Origin: an uncultured Armatimonadota bacterium
GTDB lineage: Bacteria > Armatimonadota > Fimbriimonadia > Fimbriimonadales > Fimbriimonadaceae
Length of the DNA: 64,000 nucleotides
Assembly: GCA_903833215.1 (NCBI GenBank)
Contig: CAILEM010000029.1
Coordinates: forward strand, 1 to 64,000
Direction of reading: 5' to 3'
The notes under the pieces were generated by a model. It was given only the letters and a program-made list of their open reading frames with translations. It was not told the origin of the DNA and made no database searches. Below, one piece after another: positions 20,768-31,200 of the stretch (its first letter is position 1; the number at the start of each line of letters is the position of its first letter). The position numbers and the translations under genes are program-made.

Positions 20768-20934
20768 CTCAGGTCAACCTCGAATTTGGGCAGGCTCATC
20801 GTGCCAGGCAATGAGTAAACGGTGTTCAATGGGTGAAGCGTCCGCATATGAAAGACAATTACACCCTAAACTTGCCCCTCAAATGAGAAATGAGTCTTTT
20901 GAACCGAAACTCGCGGCTACCACTGGGGAATAAC

Positions 20935-22602
20935 TCACTTTTGGTGAATTGGCTCCATCTCTTGGCGTGTGGCGATCGGGACGTAACCAACCTCAAGACC
21001 TTTTGGTGGCTTGACGATTTGGGCAGGATCGAGATTGGCGAGTTTGCCAAAGGAGGGTGGTGCCAGATAGTCACGGTTCTTCGGCCAATTACGGTGTAGC
21101 TTTTCGACCCGCGCCTGCATTCGTTCGCGTTCGGCATCGGAAAGGTCGGCGTTGAGGAGTGCGGGCTGGTCGGCAAAGCGATACCAGTAGTAGGTGACAA
21201 CACTTCCGTCTCCCAAGTGGGCTTTGAATGGCCCTGCAACTGGTCCCGGCTTTTTCCAAGTGGTCGCCTTGTTGTCAGGGGTGTCGTAGGGAGGTTGTCG
21301 ATCTTCAATTGGGCGGTCCCACTTCAGCTTCTGAAGCCCAGTCTCTGCCGGCACTTGCGCCGCAGCGACTGGTATCCACCTTGGTTTGTTCTTGTTGTTG
21401 CCTTGGTCGAGTTTGAAATACTCTGGGAGAGTTGCCAACCCCCCTGCCGATTTCTCTGTCGTCGTGAAATTCCACTGATAACCGTAGGTATGCGGGTCGA
21501 TCGCGGTGGGCGATGCGAATGATTTCCAGTCGAGGGGCACCTTTTCCTCTTTCCCGTTTGCGCCAGGCGTACGAAGTTCCCAAGTCGCGTAACCGTTGCC
21601 AGGAAAGGTTCGGAGCTTAGTCCCCGCAGGATTGATTTGGCCGCTGCTGCTTGGACCGCCGCTGAACCACGAATCCACAGCATCCCAAAGCGCCTGCTTT
21701 GTATAGGAGGTGCTTTGGTGAACAAGTGCGGAGCGGTCACCGAAATTACGAGGAAACGACGTTGGTGAAATCCGAGCGTACGCCTGCCCCTTAGCGTCTT
21801 TGGCGACGCGACATGGGATATATTGCGTCTCCATCTGGATTTGCATATTCGGGTCCATCGGTCGAGTGTCAAGCATTTGACCCGCCAGCCGTCGTTCCTT
21901 TACGCCAGCGTGAGACCAGAAATATGGGGTGAAGAAAGCGACTGGGCCTTTGAAGTTATTTGTGTTGAGGAAAAGGGTCCAGCAGTTATTTCCTGTGGGA
22001 ACCTCTTGGCCCTGAGTGGTTTTCTTGGCCTCGGCAAGGGGAAGAGGCAAATATCCGTAGCCAAACAATTCTCCGCGAACCCGTTGCTTGAGATTGAGCC
22101 CATCGATAGGGAATAGCAACCAAGGGCTCAGCTGGGCAACGCCATAGAGCCCATGCGGATCCTCCCAACTTCCCGCACCGTGAGCGGGGCCATTAGCAAT
22201 CTCACTGAAGTTTGGACCTACACCGCCCATGATGAACTTCGGCGTTTCGGTAGGAAATCGGGTGTCGGTCCACCAACCTAGTCCGCCTTCGACATCGGAA
22301 TACATATCCTTGGGTGCAGCGCCATCGTACTGAGCAAACATCCAAGTTCCGGGAAGGCCGGTCTGGAATCGGTGCCCTGGATAGTGCCTCAGTAATGGCC
22401 ATGCGGGCACATACATGGAGAACCCGCCGTTGAATGCCTTATCAACTCTCTCCCCGGTCGGAACGATCAGATAGCCGGCTAAATACTCGTCTTGCCCGGC
22501 TGAAGCAAGGCAAGATGTTCCTATTACTAACACCATCATGCTCTGCTTGATGGAGACTTTTCGCGGCGTTGATGGACGAGGTGGTGTCAGTTTACGATTC
22601 AT
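20935..22602 (-). CDS. Hypothetical exported protein
   Basis: Long ORF; probable start ATG at 22602 overlaps the stop of the upstream esterase gene (TAATG); N-terminal hydrophobic segment. Confidence 0.75.
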   Translation of the reverse strand: MNRKLTPPRPSTPRKVSIKQSMMVLVIGTSCLASAGQDEYLAGYLIVPTGERVDKAFNGGFSMYVPAWPLLRHYPGHRFQTGLPGTWMFAQYDGAAPKDMYSDVEGGLGWWTDTRFPTETPKFIMGGVGPNFSEIANGPAHGAGSWEDPHGLYGVAQLSPWLLFPIDGLNLKQRVRGELFGYGYLPLPLAEAKKTTQGQEVPTGNNCWTLFLNTNNFKGPVAFFTPYFWSHAGVKERRLAGQMLDTRPMDPNMQIQMETQYIPCRVAKDAKGQAYARISPTSFPRNFGDRSALVHQSTSYTKQALWDAVDSWFSGGPSSSGQINPAGTKLRTFPGNGYATWELRTPGANGKEEKVPLDWKSFASPTAIDPHTYGYQWNFTTTEKSAGGLATLPEYFKLDQGNNKNKPRWIPVAAAQVPAETGLQKLKWDRPIEDRQPPYDTPDNKATTWKKPGPVAGPFKAHLGDGSVVTYYWYRFADQPALLNADLSDAERERMQARVEKLHRNWPKNRDYLAPPSFGKLANLDPAQIVKPPKGLEVGYVPIATRQEMEPIHQK

Positions 22603-23534
22603 TATTTGGTAGTCCTGTGACTCTCGAAGAATGCGAGGATCTCCTCGGCAGTCGTCTTCTTCGGATCGGCGAGATGGGTTGGCCAAACATGTTCGCCGCT
22701 GCCAAGAATATAGAGAAGCAGTTCTGACGAGTCGTGAGTTGTGGCCCAGTGGTTGAGAATAATGTTGTCTTGCTTGGTCGGGTGCGAGGGCCGAAGTTCC
22801 TTTGTGGTTGCCTTTTCAAGCGACAGGGCTTTGATCCAGAAATCCATAACACTCGGTGTTCCCAAATACGCGCCCCAGTGATCGTGGTTATCCATGTCCC
22901 CATTCCAGCGGGTGATCGAGTCACTTGTGCCGTGGACTTCCATGATCGCAAACGGCCGATGCGTGAATTCAAGTGAACGCCAACACGTCATCATAGTCCC
23001 CGCGACGGGGGCGATGGCTCTAACGATAGGCTTCTCTTGGCGGGCCAGGTAGTAGCAAAAATCTGCACCGTTCGACATCCCGGTAGCGAATACCGAATTT
23101 GGATCCAAATGCAGGTCGGTGATTAATTTGTGAACCACTGCCGATGCGAACCGCACGTCATCAACCGACTTATCCTGGAACTCGTATTCGACCTGGAAAT
23201 TCGGCTTCCCGGCTTTGTCCTTCGTGCCCTCCAAGAAGGCGAACACGAAGTCATGCTTTTCGAAGGTGTCCTTAAAGCCCGAGTAGTTCCGGATGCTTTC
23301 CGCACTGTCGCCAAAGCCGTGACTCACGAGAATGAGTCCGGTCGTTTGACTGATGTGATTTGGGATATCGAGGATGAAGGTGCGTTGGTGCCCATCAACG
23401 GAGAGGGACTGCTTGCCTGAAAGTCGTTTCACATTTGCCCCTGAATGTTGTCCGCAGACGAGAGTTGCCGCCGATAAGGCGAAGCCGCATGCGAGGAGTT
23501 TCGCGCTCATGAGATGATTCGTATCAGCCTCCAA
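22602..23534 (-). CDS. PHB-depolymerase/feruloyl-esterase-like secreted hydrolase
   Basis: LILVSHGFGDSAESIRNYSGF, VFATGMSNGADFCYYLA nucleophile motif, GSGEHVWP. Confidence 0.84.
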   Translation of the reverse strand: MEADTNHLMSAKLLACGFALSAATLVCGQHSGANVKRLSGKQSLSVDGHQRTFILDIPNHISQTTGLILVSHGFGDSAESIRNYSGFKDTFEKHDFVFAFLEGTKDKAGKPNFQVEYEFQDKSVDDVRFASAVVHKLITDLHLDPNSVFATGMSNGADFCYYLARQEKPIVRAIAPVAGTMMTCWRSLEFTHRPFAIMEVHGTSDSITRWNGDMDNHDHWGAYLGTPSVMDFWIKALSLEKATTKELRPSHPTKQDNIILNHWATTHDSSELLLYILGSGEHVWPTHLADPKKTTAEEILAFFESHRTTK

Positions 23535-23677
23535 TTTCCGGTAATTGAGTTCCCGTTGGGCAAGGTTACCAGTCGCAACGCCTGAGGAGAATGAGCGCCA
23601 TCATTCCACACGATCGCTTTTCGTGGAATGAACAAAAGGCGATTCCGGTTCCTCGCATTGGGCTTGCGAGGTTATAT

Positions 23678-23805
23678 CCTCACGCTAAGGGCGCACGGGG
23701 GCGCAAGTGGAGAACAGAAGTGACTTCAACGGGGCACATCGTTGGAAGCGTGTCATCTCGAATATGCACTTTCCCCCCTTTGCGCCCCTTACCGTCCTCT
23801 GTGTG
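23678..23805. repeat. Imperfect inverted-repeat element, copy 1
   Basis: CACGCTAAGGGCGCACGGGGGCGCAAG vs reverse complement of right end CACACAGAGGACGGTAAGGGGCGCAAA (about 19/27). Confidence 0.5.
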
Positions 23806-23865
23806 CCAAATGTTCTTCGCCTATCGGGCCCGTTTAACGCTCTTGAGGTTGAACGACGCTTGAAC

Positions 23866-24885
23866 TTACTTGGGACCCACGACGAGGATGAAGGCTGAAT
23901 TTGGCTTCATTGCCGGGCGCCTTGAACCTGCGACCGGAGCTTCGAACTCGGCGCTGATGAGATATACCCTGTGAGACTTCTCATCGAGCACCATCGTGCG
24001 AGCGCCCTTGTGGGTTGGTAGGGTTTGGATTGTCTCGAACTTGCCGTCAGCCTTTCTGGCAACCACAGACATCGTTCCATCTCCACCGTTGGAGCTGAAA
24101 GCCAGGTTGAGCGATGGATCATACGCGGCGGCGTCGGGTCCGTCACCGATGGTTGCGGTTTGAATAAGCTTGCCAGAGACGATATCGGAGATGGCCATTT
24201 TGCCATCCGTTACCGAGAATATCTGGTGATGCTTCAGGTCAATTGCCATCCCGGAAGGCCCTTCGGCAGGTGCGATGGACCAGGATTTCTCAACGGTCAG
24301 AGTCTTGGCGTTGATCTGCTGGACTTCACTCTTGTCCTCAATATTGACGTAGATCGTGCCTTTGCCATTGGTTTGGGGGAACTCCGGCTTGCCATGGAGT
24401 TTGATCGTGCCAACCACTTTGTTCGTCGTGGCATCAATGGCCGTGGCATCGTTGCTTCGGCCGTTGAACGTGAAGATTCGGTTGGTCACCGAATCGAACA
24501 TGATGGCGTCCGGGTTCTGACCTTCGATCTTGATCTTCGATATGGGCTTTAAGCTCTTCAGGTCAAAAACGGTGATGCTGTTGTCTCGACCGTTACTGGT
24601 GTAGCCTCGCCCCAATTTGTGATTGAGCGCAATTCCATGAACTCCGGAAGTGTCTGCGATATCACCAACGAGCTTGCCCGAATTCGTGTCCATCACTTGG
24701 ACATGTGTGCCTCGTGAGATAAAGAGTCGGTGAGAACCCGAATCAACCGTCAGGTAATCCCATCCGCCTTCGCCTCCAATTGGCAGTTTCTTGAGGACCG
24801 AATATTTGGGTGCAGCGGCTAGTGCACAGGTTACAAGCACTCCGCTAACGATGATAAGCGGCAAAGCAGAAAATCGAGGGACCAT
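23866..24885 (-). CDS. YncE-like beta-propeller protein, exported
   Basis: Repeats such as RLFISRGTHVQVMDTNSGKLVGDI and GYTSNGRDNSITVFDLKSLKPISKIKIEGQNPDAI. Confidence 0.85.
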   Translation of the reverse strand: MVPRFSALPLIIVSGVLVTCALAAAPKYSVLKKLPIGGEGGWDYLTVDSGSHRLFISRGTHVQVMDTNSGKLVGDIADTSGVHGIALNHKLGRGYTSNGRDNSITVFDLKSLKPISKIKIEGQNPDAIMFDSVTNRIFTFNGRSNDATAIDATTNKVVGTIKLHGKPEFPQTNGKGTIYVNIEDKSEVQQINAKTLTVEKSWSIAPAEGPSGMAIDLKHHQIFSVTDGKMAISDIVSGKLIQTATIGDGPDAAAYDPSLNLAFSSNGGDGTMSVVARKADGKFETIQTLPTHKGARTMVLDEKSHRVYLISAEFEAPVAGSRRPAMKPNSAFILVVGPK

Positions 24886-25134
24886 GGTCGGGAGTATACG
24901 GTTCGAACTCGAGGAGTTCGCCTAAGATATTCCCAACACTTCATTTGCTGTGAGCCTTCAAATCTTCAAGTGTCATTGGCGTTTCTAGCTAAATCCGACT
25001 CGTCCACTCTTTGAGACTTCACGATCGTGTGTCAGCCAGTTCGGACCAAGCATTTTTGGAAAGCCACGGAATCGATAGGGATTCTCAATTCAAGTAGTAA
25101 CCTGAAATGACACTTACGAAATGGGAACTCTGAA

Positions 25135-26475
25135 GTGATGATTTTGGCACTGCTCCTACCACTGAATATCACCATCCACTGCAATCAGACTATTCGACGT
25201 GACGCAGATCGGTTCTTCGGAATTAATCTCAATTACGTCCGAGATCGAGATTCGAATCGTCCTGGTGAAAGGCCCCTGAACGAGGCACTCATGGCAATGG
25301 GGACTCGTTGGCTGCGTTATCCTGGTGGAGAAAAGTCAGACTTCTACCTTTGGTCGAAGCCCCCTTACGCAAAGCCGATCCCCCAATCTCTGGGCTGGTA
25401 TGCCACTCAGAAGGGGGATCGGATGGATTTCGATGAATTCATCCAACACGCCCGAGGTACTCATGCGGAACCGCACGTTGTGGTTGCATGTGACTCGGAA
25501 AAACGAAATGGCCTTACCGAAACTCAGCAACTTGAGAACGCTACTGAGTGGGTTCGCTATTCGAAGGCAAAAGGGTACGGCGTGAAGTATTGGGAGGTCG
25601 GGAATGAAAACTGGCATAACAATACGTCGACTCCAACCGAAATGGCGAAGACTCTTATCCGTTTTTCAAAGGCGATGAAGGCGATTGATCCGACGATCAA
25701 AATCGGAGCAAGCGGCGATAGCGACCATTGGTGGCAAGAGTTTCTGCCCGGAGCGGCACCGTATCTCGATTTCCTTACGGTGAGCCAATACACTGGGTGG
25801 CAATGGCGAACCTATGACCACTTTTTGACGGGCCCAAACCTCACTGAAACGGCGTCTGGCGCGGTCAATGCTATTACTCGTTTTGCTCCTGAGGCAGACC
25901 GTACTCGCCTGAAGGTGATCGTTTCCGAAACCAATGCGAAAGATTATTCGCCTGGCGGCTGGCCCGATTCCAACGATCTTGGCCATGCCCTCGTCACGTT
26001 CTCTACACTCGGTCATCTTTTGCTTAATCCCAAGGTTGGAGCAGCGATGGTGTGGACGACGCGATGGATGGATGACGCTGAGGCGCCCTCCTCACCGTTC
26101 TACGGTCTCAATGCCAAGAATGAATTGATGCCAACAGCTCAGGCGATTCGAGCCTGGGGACATAACGTTCTGCCAGATCTCCTCGGTGTGGACGGGAGCG
26201 ACAATGCTACGGAAGCATTTGCGTCAAGATTGGATTCCGGAGACTCGCTGACAGTGTGGCTCGTCAACCGCAGCCGCTCACTGCGTGATGTGAACCTGAG
26301 CATTGACGGTGAAAAGTATCAGATTCACTCGACAGAGGCGTTCTCGGGAGATTCCGACAAAGACCTTCACCCTAAGTGGGTGCAAATCAACAATCTCAGG
26401 ATGAATGAGACGGGGCATATTAGGGGGCCACTTGCGCCCTTGTCTATTTCGATTCTTGTTTTGCGACGGTCCTAA
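25135..26475 (+). CDS. Alpha-L-arabinofuranosidase-like glycoside hydrolase (GH51-type)
   Basis: TRWLRYPGG, YWEVGNENW (acid/base), VIVSETNA (nucleophile). Confidence 0.75.
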   Translation: MMILALLLPLNITIHCNQTIRRDADRFFGINLNYVRDRDSNRPGERPLNEALMAMGTRWLRYPGGEKSDFYLWSKPPYAKPIPQSLGWYATQKGDRMDFDEFIQHARGTHAEPHVVVACDSEKRNGLTETQQLENATEWVRYSKAKGYGVKYWEVGNENWHNNTSTPTEMAKTLIRFSKAMKAIDPTIKIGASGDSDHWWQEFLPGAAPYLDFLTVSQYTGWQWRTYDHFLTGPNLTETASGAVNAITRFAPEADRTRLKVIVSETNAKDYSPGGWPDSNDLGHALVTFSTLGHLLLNPKVGAAMVWTTRWMDDAEAPSSPFYGLNAKNELMPTAQAIRAWGHNVLPDLLGVDGSDNATEAFASRLDSGDSLTVWLVNRSRSLRDVNLSIDGEKYQIHSTEAFSGDSDKDLHPKWVQINNLRMNETGHIRGPLAPLSISILVLRRS

Positions 26476-26517
26476 CAGTGTCGAACAGATAGTCCCGCCG
26501 CCGGAGTTCGTCACCAG

Positions 26518-27354
26518 TTGATGGAATGCAGCTCGATAAGGGGGCCAATGGCACTAAGCTATGAGTTAGTGGCTACATCACACGGGCGTGTCTTTAGGCT
26601 TGAGAAGGCAACCGTTGTTGCCGGACGTTGGATGATTGGGTTGGGACTCGCGATCAGTCTCGGCTTTGGACTTTCTGCCCTTGCCCAAGCATTGGGATAT
26701 TTGGCTGACCAACAGGATTTGCTCATTGGTATGGGCTTTGGTGCCACGTTTGCGCTCATTGGGGTTTGGGTTCACTTCTACGGAAAGAACCAGCGCGTCG
26801 AGGTTTCGGATGATCGGCTGGTGATTTACGACAGCTTCAATCGGCGCGAATTTGATGTCGCATGGTCGGATATAAGTTCTTTTGAACGCACCCATGTGAG
26901 AAGTTGGATCATCAGGTTACCGAGACCCCGCTGGCGAGTGAGCTCCGGTAAGAAGGCGGTTTGGGTTCCTTTCATGGAGGACTACGTAGAGTTCCAACGG
27001 CTGCTGCTACAGCACATTCCAAGCGCGGCTATTCCCTCGAAGTACTTTGACCACCATCCCAAGGCTGACGTTCAATTGGATGCCCCGATCAAGCATTTCA
27101 GTCTGACCGTCGACAACGAAGGGCTATCCATTCACAGTGCAATGGCTCAAGCCTCAATTCGGTGGGACGAGGTTCAGTATGTCGAAGAGATCGACTACAA
27201 CGTTGCCAGCGACGACGACGATCCGCGCGTGCCTCGCGTTTATGTCCTCTCCGCCACAGATGAGTTTGAACTGACACGCGCTTGGGATAAGTACGACGAG
27301 ATTCGAGACCTTATATTTGCGAAAGCGCCAAGTGCGGCACTGGTCGTCAGATAA
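26518..27354 (+). CDS. Hypothetical membrane protein, PH-like domain
   Basis: Two TM segments followed by DRLVIYDSFNRREFDVAWSDISSFERT, repeated LSIHSAMAQASIRWDEVQYVEE. Confidence 0.65.
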   Translation: MMECSSIRGPMALSYELVATSHGRVFRLEKATVVAGRWMIGLGLAISLGFGLSALAQALGYLADQQDLLIGMGFGATFALIGVWVHFYGKNQRVEVSDDRLVIYDSFNRREFDVAWSDISSFERTHVRSWIIRLPRPRWRVSSGKKAVWVPFMEDYVEFQRLLLQHIPSAAIPSKYFDHHPKADVQLDAPIKHFSLTVDNEGLSIHSAMAQASIRWDEVQYVEEIDYNVASDDDDPRVPRVYVLSATDEFELTRAWDKYDEIRDLIFAKAPSAALVVR

Positions 27355-27420
27355 GCAGTCTGGATTGCTTTCGTTTCGGACGTCTGCCCCTTCTACTTGG
27401 ATTAGGCAAAAAGCGGAGTC

Positions 27421-27523
27421 TCACGCAAAGGACGCCAAGGGACACATCGCGGCAATTCGGCGATGTCCGCTGAGCCGTTCAGAGTCTCAATTCTCCTTAC
27501 CGCCCCTTGGCGGCCATTGCGTG
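27421..27523. repeat. Inverted-repeat element, copy 2
   Basis: CACGCAAAGGACGCCAAGGG vs reverse complement of right end CACGCAATGGCCGCCAAGGG (18/20), between convergent genes. Confidence 0.6.
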
Positions 27524-27541
27524 CCACCTATATTCAGTGTT

Positions 27542-28207
27542 CTAAACCAAAGCCCTTGTCAAGAATGCGTTCATCGGCTTGGCTGCCAAATAATGCTCCA
27601 AGATCAGTTCTGGCAAGTCATCCCGAAAGACATCGGTGGCGTCAAATTCCGCCCAGTAGTAGAACTGTTTGTTGAATATTAGCGGTTGAATCTCAGCGGC
27701 GGCTTTGAATTCCTGGGGCAAGATCTTGCCCTTCTCGCCGGCGATAGTGCCAAACAGGCGTTTGAACTCGACGTTCTCAAGAAGCTGCGAGAACTCTTCG
27801 AGATTGGCGCAAATAAATGAGCGGAAGGCTCTTACTTGCTGTGGATCAGGTCCGTAGTAACCGCTCGCTATCCCCATCTTTCGCGCGTCCACGTGAAAGT
27901 AGATTCCAGGCTTTCCCAGGTGATTTCTTCCGCTTGGCGAGACATAAAGCCCGGCATTAGTTTTGTATGGAGTCTTGTCTTTGCTGAATCGGACGTCCCT
28001 ATAGATTCGGAACACGGCTTCTCTGGGCGTCATCGAGATTTCGGGCTCAATGACCTGCATTCGACCGATCATCTCGGCGGCAAAAGCCTCCATCGGCTTC
28101 TTTACGGAGATCTCGTATCGCTTCTTGTTGGCCCCAAACCATTCCTTGTGGTTGTTGAATTCAAGCTCCGCAAAGAAATCAAGAATGTCCGCTTCAAACC
28201 ATGCCAT
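27542..28207 (-). CDS. DUF2461/TIGR02453-family protein
   Basis: FFAELEFNNHKEWFGANKKRYE, FRIYRDVRFSKDKTPYKTNAGLYVSP, GKPGIYFHVD. Confidence 0.88.
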   Translation of the reverse strand: MAWFEADILDFFAELEFNNHKEWFGANKKRYEISVKKPMEAFAAEMIGRMQVIEPEISMTPREAVFRIYRDVRFSKDKTPYKTNAGLYVSPSGRNHLGKPGIYFHVDARKMGIASGYYGPDPQQVRAFRSFICANLEEFSQLLENVEFKRLFGTIAGEKGKILPQEFKAAAEIQPLIFNKQFYYWAEFDATDVFRDDLPELILEHYLAAKPMNAFLTRALV

Positions 28208-28242
28208 GAGACTGATTCTGACTCATGGCATCGGAAGCTCAG

Positions 28243-31200
28243 CTATGGCGTAACGGTTAGCTTTGTTGTCTGAGTGATTCCACTGAGCGAAGCGCTAATC
28301 GTGACCGAAGCTTGAGCCGCTACTTTCGAGTGAGTCACCTTGAATGTGGCGGTGCCTTTTCCGGCGAGGATCGTCACGGTGGCGGGGACTTTGGCGGCAG
28401 CGGTATTTGAGCTCGTCAAGGAAATAACGAGGCCACCTGTTGGCGCGAGGCCGTTGAGCGAAACAGTGCCGGTCACCGCTGTGGTCGCCGAACCTTTGAC
28501 GGTGGCGGGAGATACAGACACGGCGATCAAAGTCGCTGGCGCAATGGAAACTGTGCCTTGCTTGGAACTGCTTCCATAGGTGGCAGTCGCCGTCGCCGTC
28601 GTGCTCGTCGAGACCGCTGTGGTTGTTGCGTTGAACACCGCTCCGAGGCGATTGAGAGGAATCGACACGGTCGCAGGGACGCCGAGCGCCTTAGAGGACG
28701 AAACCAGCTTCACCGAAATCGGACCGCTCGGCCCTGGTTGGGCGTTGAGTAGAACTGTCCCACTCGTCTTGTTTCCACCGATGACTGAACTTGGAGCGAA
28801 GCTAAGGGACGCAATCTGGAACGGAATCAGGTTGAGGTTCGCCGTCAGTTTGACCCCGGCATAGCTCGCAGTGATCGTCACTGATTTCGCGGCAGTAACG
28901 AGTTTGTGACTGACGTTGAACGATATGCTAGTCGTGCCTTTCAGAATTTTCACACTGGCAGGCACGGTAGCAAGCGTGGTGCTGGAGCTTGAAAGGGTCA
29001 CGGTTGCGCCCGTGCTAGGTGCTAACCCATTGAGAGTCACGACACCTTGAATGACGGAGTCCGAACCACCGACGACGGTTGTTGGACTCAGTGTAAATGT
29101 GTTAAGTGCGGCAGGCTGAATTGTTAGACCCGCTGTCAAGGTCGTCCCCGAAAGCGAAGCTGAAATCGTTGCATTCACAGCGGATGCAACGGGGGTGGTA
29201 GCGATGGGGAACGTTGCTGTGGAAGTACCAGGAGCGACCACCACAGTCGCAGCTACTGTGGCATTCGAACTGGATGAAGCCAATGTGATTGTGGTCCCTG
29301 AAGATGGTGCTAACCCATTCAGGGTCACCTTTCCGATCGGGGTATTGCCACCCGCAACCACGTTGGGCGTTATTGAGAGCCCAACCAAGGCAGCAGGATT
29401 CACTGTGAGGTTGGTGGTTCGTGTCGTCCCAGAAAGGCTTGCCGAAATCGTGACTGTGATCGTGCTTGCCTGACCCGTCGTATTGATCGTGAAGTTTGCG
29501 GTGGTCAATCCCGCTGCAACATTCACCGATGCCGGGACGGATGCACCACCAGAAGCGGAGAGTGAGATCGTGGCGCCTCCCGCAGGTGCAACCCGGGCCA
29601 ACGTGATCGTTCCAACTGCCGAATTGCCACCGACAACGGCGGTGGGATTTGGAGATACGGTCAAGAGGAGCGGGGTAAGGATGGTAAGCGTCCCCGATGC
29701 TGAATTTCCGTTGAGTGCACCGGTGATCGTGGCAGTGACAGTGGTTGCGACTGACGATGTTGTGATGGCAAACGTTGCCGACGTTGAGCCGGATGGAATC
29801 ACAACGGATGTCGGGACGGCTGCGCTGGCAGAGCTAGAAGTTAGACTTACCGTGATGCCACCGGTCGGGGCTGGTCCATTAAGGGTAACCGTGCCCGTTG
29901 CTGATGTACCACCGGTGACCGTCGTCGGTGAGATGCTGACGGAGCTGAGTGTTGTTGGTGTGATCACCAACGTGGTCGATTTGGCAGTGCCCCCCTGGCC
30001 AGCAAACAAAGTGACGGACGTCGACTGAGAAACCCCAGTCGTCGTAACGGTGAACGTGACACTTGACGCGCCCGCAGGGATGGTGACCGACGACGGCATG
30101 GTGGCCTTTGGACTGCTTGAAGTCAACGTAACCACAAGACCACCCGTCGCGGCGGGGCCAGTCAAGGTGACAGTGCCGGTGGAAGGAGCGCCGCCAGGCA
30201 CCGTGCTTGGTGAAACCGCGAAGCTCGAAAGGGTCGGCGGTGCCACCGCAATCGTTGCCGTCAAAGTCGATGAAGCAAGTTTGGCTGAAATCGTCGCTGT
30301 GGTTGATGTGGAGACAGCGTTCGTGCTAATCGGGAATGTCGCGGTAACTGCCCCTGCCGGTACAGTGGCTGAACCTGGCACCGTGACGCTGGTGCTGTTC
30401 GATGAGAGGCTGACCGTGGTCCCGTTGGGGGGAGCGATTCCTTTCAGGGTGACAGTACCTGTGGAGGTGGAACCACCAATCACGGAGGTTGGTGAGACCG
30501 TGAATGTGGCCAAGGCCGTTGGGTTAATCGTCAAGGCCGCGGCCTTGGTGATAGATCCCATCGTCGCCGTGATCTTCGCGGTCGTGACAGTCGGTACGCC
30601 CAGTGTATTGATTGAGACCGAGGCGGTTATGCTGCCTTCGGGCACAGTAACTGAGGCCACGATTGGCGCCGCTGCAGTGTCAGAAGCTAACGCGATCACT
30701 GCGCCGCCGGTTCCAGCGGGACTATTTAAGCTAACCGTGGCAGTCGAAGTGCCGCCGCCGATCACGCTCGTCGGAGCAAGGGTGAGACTCTGCAAAATGC
30801 CAGGTCCATACGGGAGAGACCAGATACCTCTTCCATGAGTCGCGGCCAACAAGGTTGCCGAGTTGTTCATGTACTGCAGGTCGTCGACGGACACGTTGAT
30901 ACCCATGTCACTTGCCGTAGTCCATGTATTGCCGCCATCGGTCGTTGAGAACACGCCGATCTCCGTGCCGACATACAACTTGTTTGGTGCGGCCGGACGT
31001 CGGGCAATAGCCCGCACCGGCACCTGTGGAAGGACACCGTTTCCGCTGCCATTGAGGGCAGTCCAAGTGGCGCCAGCGTTTGTGGTCTTCCAAACATTGT
31101 TGGATGTGAAGCCACCTAAAGTGACGTAAACGGTGTTGGGTTGATCCGGATCGATCAAAATTCGCGTGACGTATCGGCCTGGGATTGGGCCTCCCCCGGG

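Noticed and set aside
29483-30838. Long plus-strand ORFs (181 and 262 aa) opposite the Ig-repeat region
   Set aside because: Antisense of the repetitive Thr/Ser/Val/Gly-rich coding sequence; valine/proline-rich low-complexity translation, typical of codon-bias shadow ORFs
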